This document shows positions 16,988-23,836 of a stretch of 30,395 nt of DNA, piece by piece. The notes under the pieces are model-generated. The model made no database searches and was not told the DNA's origin. It was given only the letters and a program-made list of their open reading frames with translations. Each line of letters starts with the position of its first letter. Position 1 is the stretch's first letter. Source of the stretch: Clostridia bacterium (GTDB lineage: Bacteria; Bacillota; Clostridia; Oscillospirales; Acutalibacteraceae); assembly GCA_024404065.1 (NCBI GenBank), contig JAKSQR010000002.1, positions 1 through 30,395 of the forward strand, in the 5' to 3' direction. The position numbers were made by a program, and so were the translations under genes.

Positions 16988-17650
16988 ATGAATGACCCTT
17001 ACAAGGTGCTTGGTATAGCTTATGGCTCATCTATGGAGAGAGTTGATGCAGCCTACCGTGAGCTTGCTGCACAGTACCAGAATAATCCTGCAAAAATGAA
17101 TGAAATAAATGAAGCTTATGATACCATTGTGCTTGGCAAGGCTCCTCAGAGCTACGCTTCAGATAATCAGTACTATTACAGCAATACCGACTATACTGAT
17201 ATAAGAAACCGTATAAACGCAGGTAACTACGACGATGCACAGATTCTGCTTGACGGAATACCCTATAACAGCAGAAATGCTGAGTGGTACTATCTTAAAG
17301 GCTTAATTTGTCAGAATAAAGGCTGGCTTGAAGAGGCTTACAGTAATTTTTCTACTGCTAAATCAATGGACCCATCAAACAGCACCTACGCCTCTGCCTG
17401 TAATGATGCAGACAGAGCCCGCAATGGCGGTTATAAATCCGGCAGAAATAAAAGTAACAGCGGTGCAGAGCTTTGTGCTATCTGCTCAGGTGCTGCCTGC
17501 CTTGATTCCTGCTGTGACTGTGATAGTTGCTGCGATTGTGACAGCTGCTGCAGCTGTGATGACTGTGACTTCTGCTCACTTTGCTCAGGTCTTATCTGTG
17601 CAGACTCCTGCTGCGAGTGTATGGGCGGCGACCTTATTTCCTGCATCTGA
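16988..17650 (+). CDS. J-like, TPR-containing protein with a 20-cysteine C-terminal tail, HPD absent
   Basis: A 220-residue protein in three parts. Residues 3-45 resemble a J domain (DPYKVLGI, AAYRELAAQY, EINEAYDTI), but the HPD tripeptide that stimulates DnaK is replaced by QNN at 31-33 and the loop is shortened, so co-chaperone activity is doubtful. Residues about 78-140 look like TPR helices (AGNYDDAQILLDG, AEWYYLKGLI, EEAYSNFSTAKSMDPSN). From 163 to 219 there are 20 cysteines in 57 residues, including three DSCC(D/S)C units, ending in CCECMGGDL. No signal peptide is seen, so the tail is probably cytoplasmic and may bind metal or an Fe-S cluster, or may be lipidated. ATG 16988 is preferred to GTG 16982 because GAGG sits seven bases ahead of it. 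The membrane-protein gene follows after eight bases. Confidence 0.8.
   Translation: MNDPYKVLGIAYGSSMERVDAAYRELAAQYQNNPAKMNEINEAYDTIVLGKAPQSYASDNQYYYSNTDYTDIRNRINAGNYDDAQILLDGIPYNSRNAEWYYLKGLICQNKGWLEEAYSNFSTAKSMDPSNSTYASACNDADRARNGGYKSGRNKSNSGAELCAICSGAACLDSCCDCDSCCDCDSCCSCDDCDFCSLCSGLICADSCCECMGGDLISCI
17504..17557 (+). repeat. three imperfect 18-base tandem repeats encoding DSCC(D/S)C
   Basis: Units start at 17504, 17522 and 17540, all in frame, and differ mostly at synonymous positions (TCC, AGT and AGC for Ser; GAT and GAC for Asp; TGT and TGC for Cys). The third ends SCCSC. Synonymous drift with conserved Cys positions suggests selection on the protein rather than recent duplication alone. 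Confidence 0.75.
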
Positions 17651-17658
17651 GGTAATTT

Positions 17659-18195
17659 ATGAAACAAAGTTCAAAATGCGCCATAGGCGGCATTGTTGCC
17701 TCCCTTTCACTGGTGCTTATGATTTCCGTGGCAATAGTGCCATTTATGACCTATGCTCTGCCTGCTATGGCAGGAGCACTCATAGTTTTTATAGTAATTG
17801 AGATAGATAAAAAATGGGCCTTCGGTGTGTATGCCGCAGTTGCTATTTTAGGTATGTTTTTAGTGCCTGAAAAAGAGGTAGCTGCAATGTATCTTGCCCT
17901 TTTTGGCTACTATCCTATTCTTAAAGCAATTATAGAGGGTCATATAAAAATAACTATTCTTGAATGGGCGCTGAAGCTTTTAATATTCCTTGCTACAATG
18001 GTTTCAGCTTACCTTGTAATGATTAAACTTTTTGGTCTTACTCTTGATGAGATGGACGAATGGGGAAAATGGGCAGTGCCCATTCTGCTTGGCACAGGCT
18101 CCGTTGCCTTTGTGCTTTATGATATTGCTATTACAAAGCTTATAGTGCTTTATAATTATAAGTGGCGAAAGAGATTCAGAAAATATTTTAAATGA
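17659..18195 (+). CDS. small polytopic membrane protein of unknown function
   Basis: I do not recognise a characterised family. The 178-residue protein has five to six predicted membrane segments (about 10-30, 31-48, 54-70, 74-90, 102-124 and 138-158). It contains the loop GYYPILKAIIEGHIK at 83-97 and a strongly basic C-terminus (KWRKRFRKYFK), which by the positive-inside rule should be cytoplasmic. The size and helix count recall small substrate-binding membrane proteins such as ECF S components, but no specific signature is seen. GAGG overlaps the stop of the J-like gene, so translation is probably coupled. With the two upstream genes it forms a compact three-gene unit: a possible metal-binding or isoprenoid-like enzyme, a Cys-rich adaptor and a membrane partner. 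This grouping is inference. Confidence 0.78.
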   Translation: MKQSSKCAIGGIVASLSLVLMISVAIVPFMTYALPAMAGALIVFIVIEIDKKWAFGVYAAVAILGMFLVPEKEVAAMYLALFGYYPILKAIIEGHIKITILEWALKLLIFLATMVSAYLVMIKLFGLTLDEMDEWGKWAVPILLGTGSVAFVLYDIAITKLIVLYNYKWRKRFRKYFK

Positions 18196-18226
18196 TTGCA
18201 TAATTGTAAAAAAGAGGGTCTGAGTT

Positions 18227-19507
18227 ATGAAAAAAGAGAAAGTAAACATTGGCGTAATTGGTCTTGGCGGCAGAGGCTCAGGTATGCTGGGTGAGCTGCT
18301 TGCCTGTGAGGGCGTAACTGTGCCTGCAGTATGCGATAAATACGAGGACAGAGCACAGCACGGCAGAGAAATTGTAGAAGAAAAAACAGGCAAAACAGCT
18401 GATGTTTACCTTGACTATAAAGAGCTGCTTGCCCGTGATGACCTTGACGCAGTTATGATTTGTACCACATGGATAACCCATGCACGCATTGCTATTGATG
18501 CTATGAGAGCAGGCAAGCATGTAGGTGTAGAGGTTGGTGGTGCTGCAAGCATTGAGGAATGCTGGCAGATGGTAAGAGCAAGTGAGGAAACAGGTAAATT
18601 CTGTATGCTGCTTGAAAATTGCTGCTACAACCGCTCTGAAATGGCCCTTTTCAATATGGTTAAGCAGGGCCTTTTTGGTGAGATAGTACACATGCAGGGT
18701 GGCTATGAGCATGACCTTCGTGATGAAATCTGCCTTGGCAGAGAAAACAGACACGGTCGTCTTGTAAACTTCCAGCACCGCAATGGTGAGCTTTACCCCA
18801 CACATCAGCTTGGTCCCATCAGCAAGGTGCTTGGCATTAACAGAGGTAACCGCTACCTTTCACTTGTGTCTATGGCTTCCAAGTCAAGGGGTCTTCACGA
18901 ATGGATTGTAAATAACAAGGGCGAAGATTATGACCTTGCTGATTATAAATTTAATCAGGGTGACATTGTTACCACTATGATTAAATGTGCTAACGGCGAA
19001 ACCGTTACACTTATTCACGATTGCTCCCTTCCCCGCCCCTACTCAAGAGGCTATCGCATTCAGGGTACAAAGGGCATCTATATGGAAGATGGCGAAACCA
19101 TTTACCTTGAAGGTGTATCTCACGAGGATAAAGACCATTGGACTCATAAATGGGAAGAATTTTATGACGATGGCTACATTGACAAATATGACCATCCCCT
19201 CTGGAAAAAATACAGAGAAGACGGCATTCACGCAGGCGGTCACGGTGGTATGGATTTCCTTGTGCTTTCTGCTTTTGCAGAGAGTGTAAGGCTTGATGAT
19301 AAGCCTCCCATTGATGTATATGATACTGCAACATGGATGGCAATTACCGTACTTAGTGAGCAGAGCATTGCTATGGGCTCTATGCCTGTACCTGTACCCG
19401 ATTTTACAAACGGCTTATGGATTGAGCGTGAGCCTTACAGAAGAGGTCAGTTCTGCCTTGAGGAAGTATGTAATGACTGCTTTGACGCAAAGGAGTTAGG
19501 CGAATGA
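18227..19507 (+). CDS. GH109-like NAD-dependent glycosidase (Gfo/Idh/MocA fold)
   Basis: A 426-residue protein with an N-terminal Rossmann motif GLGGRG (12-17) and the Gfo/Idh/MocA block GKHVGVEV near 97-103. Several blocks match GH109 alpha-N-acetylgalactosaminidases rather than simple dehydrogenases: LLENCCYNRSEMA near 128-140, QGLFGEIVHMQGGYEHDLR near 147-165, RNGELYPTHQLGPISK at 185-200 and GGMDFL in the C-terminal part. GH109 enzymes use tightly bound NAD+ to oxidise the sugar transiently and eliminate the aglycone. There is no signal peptide, so it acts in the cytoplasm, and the real sugar may differ from GalNAc. Its stop overlaps the kinase start as ATGA. AAAGAGGG lies upstream of the ATG. 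The family is confident, the substrate is not. Confidence 0.83.
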   Translation: MKKEKVNIGVIGLGGRGSGMLGELLACEGVTVPAVCDKYEDRAQHGREIVEEKTGKTADVYLDYKELLARDDLDAVMICTTWITHARIAIDAMRAGKHVGVEVGGAASIEECWQMVRASEETGKFCMLLENCCYNRSEMALFNMVKQGLFGEIVHMQGGYEHDLRDEICLGRENRHGRLVNFQHRNGELYPTHQLGPISKVLGINRGNRYLSLVSMASKSRGLHEWIVNNKGEDYDLADYKFNQGDIVTTMIKCANGETVTLIHDCSLPRPYSRGYRIQGTKGIYMEDGETIYLEGVSHEDKDHWTHKWEEFYDDGYIDKYDHPLWKKYREDGIHAGGHGGMDFLVLSAFAESVRLDDKPPIDVYDTATWMAITVLSEQSIAMGSMPVPVPDFTNGLWIEREPYRRGQFCLEEVCNDCFDAKELGE

Positions 19508-20442
19508 AATACTATATTGGCGTAGACGGAGGCGGCACAAAAACTGCCTTTGCTCTGTTTGATGAAAATAAAAATATGCTCTGCAATGTGGAGGGCAAGG
19601 GCTCTAACCACGAAAACTATGACAACGGTTTTGATGACGCAGTGGCAGTTATATGGCAGGGTCTTAATGATTTATGTAATAAAGCAGAAATAAATTTTGA
19701 TGATGTAAGCTTTACTCTTATGGGTCTTGCAGGCATTGACCACCCCTGGCAGCACGATAAAATGTGTGCTATGCTTTCAGAGCTTGGTCTTAAAAATTTT
19801 GAGATTTATAACGACGGCTTTATCGTTATAAAAGCAGGCTCAATAAGTGGTGTGGCTATTGGCTACAACTGTGGCACAGGTGTTTGCTGTAATGGTATAG
19901 ACAGCAATGGCAATGCAATGCAGCTTATGGGTCTTGGTGATTTTACAGGCGACATCTCAGGCGGTACAAATATTGCCGTAAAAGCCTTTGAGATTGCCTA
20001 CAACGAGCTTTACCTGCGCATGTATACATCTGCCGTTACAAAGAACATAATGAAAATATACGGCTTTACAACAAGGGAAGAGGTTGTTGACTTGGTAGGT
20101 CACCTTGAAAATATGGAAGGCGAGCATATACGCAATTTCATTTCAGCATTTTTTGATGCTGCAAATGAGGGCGACAAGGTTGCCCTTGATTACTGCGAGG
20201 CAATGGCTGAAAGAGGTGCAAGAGCCATTCACGGTCTTACTCAGGAGCTTACCTTCAACGGTGATGAAGTTGAGGTTGTACTTTCAGGCTCCATCAATGT
20301 TAAGCTGCCAAATCAGCCTTACCTTGATATGCTTAAAGCAAAGGCAGAGGCTTACACAGGCAAAAAGCTGCAGTTTATAAAGCTTACTGAAATGCCAGTA
20401 GTTGGCTGCATAAACTGGATTATGCAGGAATATGCAAAATAA
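19504..20442 (+). CDS. BadF/BadG/BcrA/BcrD-type sugar kinase (GlcNAc/MurNAc kinase-like)
   Basis: Predicted ATP-dependent cytoplasmic sugar kinase of the ASKHA fold, 312 residues. The phosphate-1 loop GVDGGGTKT is at residues 6-14. LMGLAGIDHP near 76-85, GYNCGTGVCCNG near 120-131 (adenosine/phosphate-2 region) and GLGDFTGDISGG follow the pattern of N-acetylglucosamine kinases and of MurK (MurNAc/GlcNAc kinase of Clostridium). VVLSGSINVK in the C-terminal domain corresponds to the adenosine-binding stretch. It lies between two NAD-dependent glycosidases: the start overlaps the GH109-like gene (ATGA), and the GH4 gene follows after 19 bases with a GGGGG ribosome site. Context suggests it phosphorylates a sugar or disaccharide that the GH4 enzyme then cleaves. 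The substrate cannot be read from the sequence. Confidence 0.85.
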   Translation: MKYYIGVDGGGTKTAFALFDENKNMLCNVEGKGSNHENYDNGFDDAVAVIWQGLNDLCNKAEINFDDVSFTLMGLAGIDHPWQHDKMCAMLSELGLKNFEIYNDGFIVIKAGSISGVAIGYNCGTGVCCNGIDSNGNAMQLMGLGDFTGDISGGTNIAVKAFEIAYNELYLRMYTSAVTKNIMKIYGFTTREEVVDLVGHLENMEGEHIRNFISAFFDAANEGDKVALDYCEAMAERGARAIHGLTQELTFNGDEVEVVLSGSINVKLPNQPYLDMLKAKAEAYTGKKLQFIKLTEMPVVGCINWIMQEYAK

Positions 20443-20461
20443 AATACAGGGGGAATAAATA

Positions 20462-21754
20462 ATGAAAGAGATTACTGTTGCAATTATCGGCTCAGGCAGC
20501 ACATACTGCCCCGAGCTTATAGACGGCTTCCTTAAAGCACAGGACAGCCTTAAGCTTAAAAAAATATCATTTATGGATATAGACGACCGTAAAAGGACAA
20601 TAGTAGGCAACCTTTGTGTGCGTATGCTCAAGCACGAAGGTATAGACTGTGAAACCGTAATTACAGATGACCTTGATACAGCCCTGCAGGGTGCAGACTT
20701 TGTTGTTACACAGATTCGTGTAGGCAAGCTTCCCTGCCGCCGTCTTGACGAAAAAATTCCACTTAAATATAACCTTATCGGTCAGGAAACTACCGGTATA
20801 GGCGGTTTCTTTAAGGCACAGCGTACAATACCTGTAATTAAGAATATCTGCGACAGAATTGAGGCTATCTGCCCCGATGCATGGCTTATCAATTTCACAA
20901 ACCCCTCAGGCATTATTACAGAGTTTGTACTTAACAATACAAATGTAAAGTGCATTGGTCTTTGCAATGTGCCTATTGATATGATTGACGATACAAAAGA
21001 GGACCTTGGTGAGGATATAGAATACACTTACGTTGGTCTTAATCACCTTAGCTGGATGACAAGCGTAAAAGTAAATGGTGAGGAAAAAATTGAGCAGCTG
21101 CTTGCAGAGGGCTTTACTCCCAAGGTTATGAATAACATTAAGGATGACGGCTTCAGCCTTGAAACCTTAAGAGCAATTCACGCAATTCCCTCATCCTACC
21201 TTCAGTATTACTACTGCCGTAATGCAAAGCTTAGTCACCTGCTTGAGAATGAGAAAAATGGTGAAAAGTGCAGAGCAGAGGTATGTATGGATATTGAGGA
21301 AGACCTTCTTGAAATGTACTCTGACGAAGGCCTTTATGTTAAGCCTGCCCTTCTTGACCAGAGAGGCGGTCACAAGTATTCCTTAGTTGCAGTTAATCTT
21401 ATAAACGCTATTGCAAATGATATAAACGATATTCAGGTAGTTAATATCAAAAACGGCAACACACTCCCCTTCTTAAAGCCTGATGATGTAATTGAGGTTG
21501 CAGCTGTAATAGGCAAAGATGGTGCAAAGGCTGTGCCCGTAGGCGAAATTACAAACCGCCACATTATAGGCCTTATGCAGGTTGTTAAGGAGTATGAAAA
21601 CTACACCGTAAAAGCCGGCAGAGATGGTGACGAAGAGGCAGCCCTCAACGCCCTGCTTATCCATCCCCTTGTTGGTGACTGGGAAGCTGCCACAAAGTGC
21701 TTTAACGAAATGAAGGAAGCACACAAGGCATTTTTACCTCAGTACTACAAATAA
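20462..21754 (+). CDS. GH4 6-phospho-beta-glucosidase-like enzyme
   Basis: Predicted cytoplasmic hydrolase of 6-phospho-glycosides that needs NAD+ and Mn2+; GH4 enzymes oxidise C3, eliminate the aglycone and re-reduce. The 430-residue protein has the NAD-binding IIGSGSTYCPEL (8-19), IRVGKLPCRRLDEKIPLKY near 85-103, GQETTGIGGFFKAQRTIPV near 107-125 and NFTNPSG at 144-150. The metal-binding GLCNVP (C168-N169) and GLNH (H195) are present. The CNVP form and the RVG-DE-IPLKY block are those of 6-phospho-beta-glucosidases (CelF/LicH group) rather than alpha-glucosidases or alpha-galactosidases. No PTS gene is nearby, so the phosphorylated substrate probably comes from the neighbouring kinase. A terminator follows ten bases after the stop. 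Confidence 0.92.
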   Translation: MKEITVAIIGSGSTYCPELIDGFLKAQDSLKLKKISFMDIDDRKRTIVGNLCVRMLKHEGIDCETVITDDLDTALQGADFVVTQIRVGKLPCRRLDEKIPLKYNLIGQETTGIGGFFKAQRTIPVIKNICDRIEAICPDAWLINFTNPSGIITEFVLNNTNVKCIGLCNVPIDMIDDTKEDLGEDIEYTYVGLNHLSWMTSVKVNGEEKIEQLLAEGFTPKVMNNIKDDGFSLETLRAIHAIPSSYLQYYYCRNAKLSHLLENEKNGEKCRAEVCMDIEEDLLEMYSDEGLYVKPALLDQRGGHKYSLVAVNLINAIANDINDIQVVNIKNGNTLPFLKPDDVIEVAAVIGKDGAKAVPVGEITNRHIIGLMQVVKEYENYTVKAGRDGDEEAALNALLIHPLVGDWEAATKCFNEMKEAHKAFLPQYYK

Positions 21755-21763
21755 AATAAGCAA

Positions 21764-21797
21764 CAAAAAAGCCACCCTTTTTCAGGGTGGCAATTTT
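21764..21797. terminator. bidirectional terminator between the GH4 gene and the V-ATPase operon
   Basis: GCCACCCT (21771-21778) pairs perfectly with AGGGTGGC (21784-21791) around a five-base loop. An A-run lies on the left and AATTTTT on the right, so the hairpin has a T-run in both orientations and can end both convergent transcripts. Its right edge touches the stop of the V-ATPase D gene. Confidence 0.9.
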
Positions 21798-22447
21798 TAA
21801 TCATAATTATGTGCCTGTGCCAGCATCATATCCTTGACTTTCATAAGTCTGGTTGTGGTGCTTCTTTCATTTTCATCAAGCTTCATTGTAATGTACTTGA
21901 TTGTTTCCTCATACTGAGGAATCATAACATGCTCAAGGGCATTAACTCTGCGGCGGGTCTTTTCAATTTCATCCGCCATAAGCTGGCAGGATTTTTCAAT
22001 CTCTGCAAGTCTTATCATCTTGGGCATTATATCTGAAAGAGCCTTAACTGCTGTATCAAGGTCACCTGAGGTGTTTGCGAAGCCGTAGCTGTAAATGTCG
22101 TTTTCATTAGCTGTTCTGAATTTTACATCAAACTCAGGTATCATAACGCTCATTACATTCTTTTCGCTTACCTCAAGCTGCATCTCCTGAGTGGGAAGCA
22201 TAAGAGCAACGTCAAGAGCCTTATCACTCATAACGCAACGGGCAACGCTCATTGCAACATTTGCCTGCTTTATGCCCTCCTCAACCTCTTTACGAAGAGC
22301 CTTGTTTTCACGAACCATATCAAGGAAACGACGCATCAGTTCGTCACGCTTATCCTTAAGAAGCTTGTGACCTCTGCGGGCTGTAACCAGCTTGCGCTTA
22401 AGGTTTGTAAGCTCCATACGGGTAGGGTTGACATTCATTACTGCCAT
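21797..22447 (-). CDS. ntpD: V-type ATPase subunit D (central stalk)
   Basis: Central rotor shaft of the V/A-type ATPase; with subunit F it transmits torque between the A3B3 head and the membrane ring. The 216-residue protein starts VNPTRMELTNLKRKLVTARRGHKLLKDKRDELMRRF, typical of the AtpD/NtpD family. It is predicted to be two long antiparallel coiled-coil helices (about 10-75 and 130-205) joined by a short globular part. GGGGAG lies eight bases ahead of the ATG, and the gap to the B gene is 15 bases. It is the last gene of the operon; the extra H and J genes that follow B and D in Enterococcus hirae are not present. Confidence 0.95.
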   Translation of the reverse strand: MAVMNVNPTRMELTNLKRKLVTARRGHKLLKDKRDELMRRFLDMVRENKALRKEVEEGIKQANVAMSVARCVMSDKALDVALMLPTQEMQLEVSEKNVMSVMIPEFDVKFRTANENDIYSYGFANTSGDLDTAVKALSDIMPKMIRLAEIEKSCQLMADEIEKTRRRVNALEHVMIPQYEETIKYITMKLDENERSTTTRLMKVKDMMLAQAHNYD

Positions 22448-22462
22448 GCGTTCACTCCCCTT

Positions 22463-23836
22463 TTAAAACTTACCGTAATACATATCAAGGTATTTATCGC
22501 TGATTCTCTTAAGCTCACTTCTGGGCAGGATGGAAAGAAGCTTCCAACCAAGGTTAAGAGTATCTTCAATATCTCTGTTGGCATCAAAGCCCTGAGATAC
22601 ATACTCCTTCTCAAACTCATCAGCAAACTTTGCATAAAGCTTATCCATATCTGTAAGAGCTGCCTCACCAAGAACTACCATAAGCTCTTTAGCATCCTTA
22701 CCACGGGCATAAGCTGAGAAAAGCTGGTTCATTGTATTTGAGTGATCCTCTCTTGTTTTACCTTCGCCAATACCCTTATCTTTAAGTCGGCTAAGTGAAG
22801 GAAGAACGTTGATGGGAGGATTGATGCCCTTACGGTAAAGCTCACGATCCAGAATAATCTGACCCTCAGTAATGTAACCTGTAAGGTCGGGGATGGGGTG
22901 AGTTTTATCATCTTCAGGCATTGTAAGGATAGGAATCATTGTGATTGAGCCATCCTTGCCCTTCTGACGACCTGCTCTTTCATAAATAGAAGCAAGGTCA
23001 GTGTACATGTAGCCGGGGTAACCACGACGGCCGGGTACTTCTTTACGGGCAGCTGAAACCTCACGAAGAGCATCAGCATAGTTTGTAATATCTGTAAGAA
23101 TAACAAGAACGTGCATTCCCTTTTCAAATGCAAGGTACTCAGCAGCGGTAAGTGCCATCTTAGGTGTTGCAATTCTTTCAATAGCGGGGTCATTAGCAAG
23201 GTTTGAGAACATTACTGTTCTGTCAAGAGCGCCTGTGCTTCTGAAGGATTCAACAAAGTAGTTGCTCTCCTCAAAAGTAATACCCATTGCAGCGAATACA
23301 ACGGCGAACTGCTCATCCTTACCTCTTACCTTTGCCTGCCTTGCAATCTGTGCAGCAAGGTTAGCGTGGGGAAGACCTGACATTGAGAAAATAGGAAGCT
23401 TCTGACCTCTTACAAGGGTGTTAAGTCCGTCAATAGCGGAAACACCTGTCTGAATAAATTCCTGAGGATAGCTACGTGCAGCAGGGTTAATGGGAACACC
23501 GTTAACATCCATTCTCTTATCAGGAATAATTTCGGGACCACCATCTATGGGTCTGCCAAGGCCGTCAAATACTCGGCCAAGCATATCCTCGGAAAGGCCT
23601 AATTCCATCTGTCTGCCGGTAAATCTTACAGAAGAATTGGAAAGGTTAATACCAGTTGAGTTTTCAAAAAGCTGTACAAGTGCGTTAGTGCCATCTACCT
23701 CAAGTACACGGCATCTTCTTTTTTCGCCATTTGCAAGCTCAATTTCGCCAAGCTCGTTATAAGCTACGCCCTCAACCTCTCTTACAAGCATAAGAGGACC
23801 TGCTACTTCCTGTATTGTTCTATACTCTTTTGGCAT
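22463..23836 (-). CDS. ntpB: V-type ATPase subunit B
   Basis: Non-catalytic nucleotide-site-related subunit of the A3B3 head. The 457-residue length matches the family. It lacks the P-loop, having FSMSGLPHANLAAQIARQA in that position, which is diagnostic of B rather than A. ERAGRQKGKDGS and PILTMPEDDKTHPIPDLTGYITEGQI follow as expected, with the interface arginine in the LPSLSRL segment. The start ATG overlaps the stop of the A gene by one base (TGATG), consistent with translational coupling and 1:1 assembly of A and B. Confidence 0.97.
   Translation of the reverse strand: MPKEYRTIQEVAGPLMLVREVEGVAYNELGEIELANGEKRRCRVLEVDGTNALVQLFENSTGINLSNSSVRFTGRQMELGLSEDMLGRVFDGLGRPIDGGPEIIPDKRMDVNGVPINPAARSYPQEFIQTGVSAIDGLNTLVRGQKLPIFSMSGLPHANLAAQIARQAKVRGKDEQFAVVFAAMGITFEESNYFVESFRSTGALDRTVMFSNLANDPAIERIATPKMALTAAEYLAFEKGMHVLVILTDITNYADALREVSAARKEVPGRRGYPGYMYTDLASIYERAGRQKGKDGSITMIPILTMPEDDKTHPIPDLTGYITEGQIILDRELYRKGINPPINVLPSLSRLKDKGIGEGKTREDHSNTMNQLFSAYARGKDAKELMVVLGEAALTDMDKLYAKFADEFEKEYVSQGFDANRDIEDTLNLGWKLLSILPRSELKRISDKYLDMYYGKF

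Noticed and set aside
17504..17557. Possible CRISPR or non-coding satellite repeat
   Set aside because: The repeats are 18 bases, in frame, have no spacers and encode conserved cysteines with synonymous changes.
17328..17801. 157-codon plus-strand frame spanning the end of the J-like gene and the start of the membrane-protein gene
   Set aside because: It overlaps two better-supported genes that have good ribosome sites; its Val/Ala-rich middle is the frame-shifted reading of the Cys repeats.
18227..19507. Inositol 2-dehydrogenase or another simple Gfo/Idh/MocA oxidoreductase
   Set aside because: The ENCCYNRSEMA, GGYEHDLR and NGELYPTH blocks are those of GH109 rather than inositol dehydrogenases.
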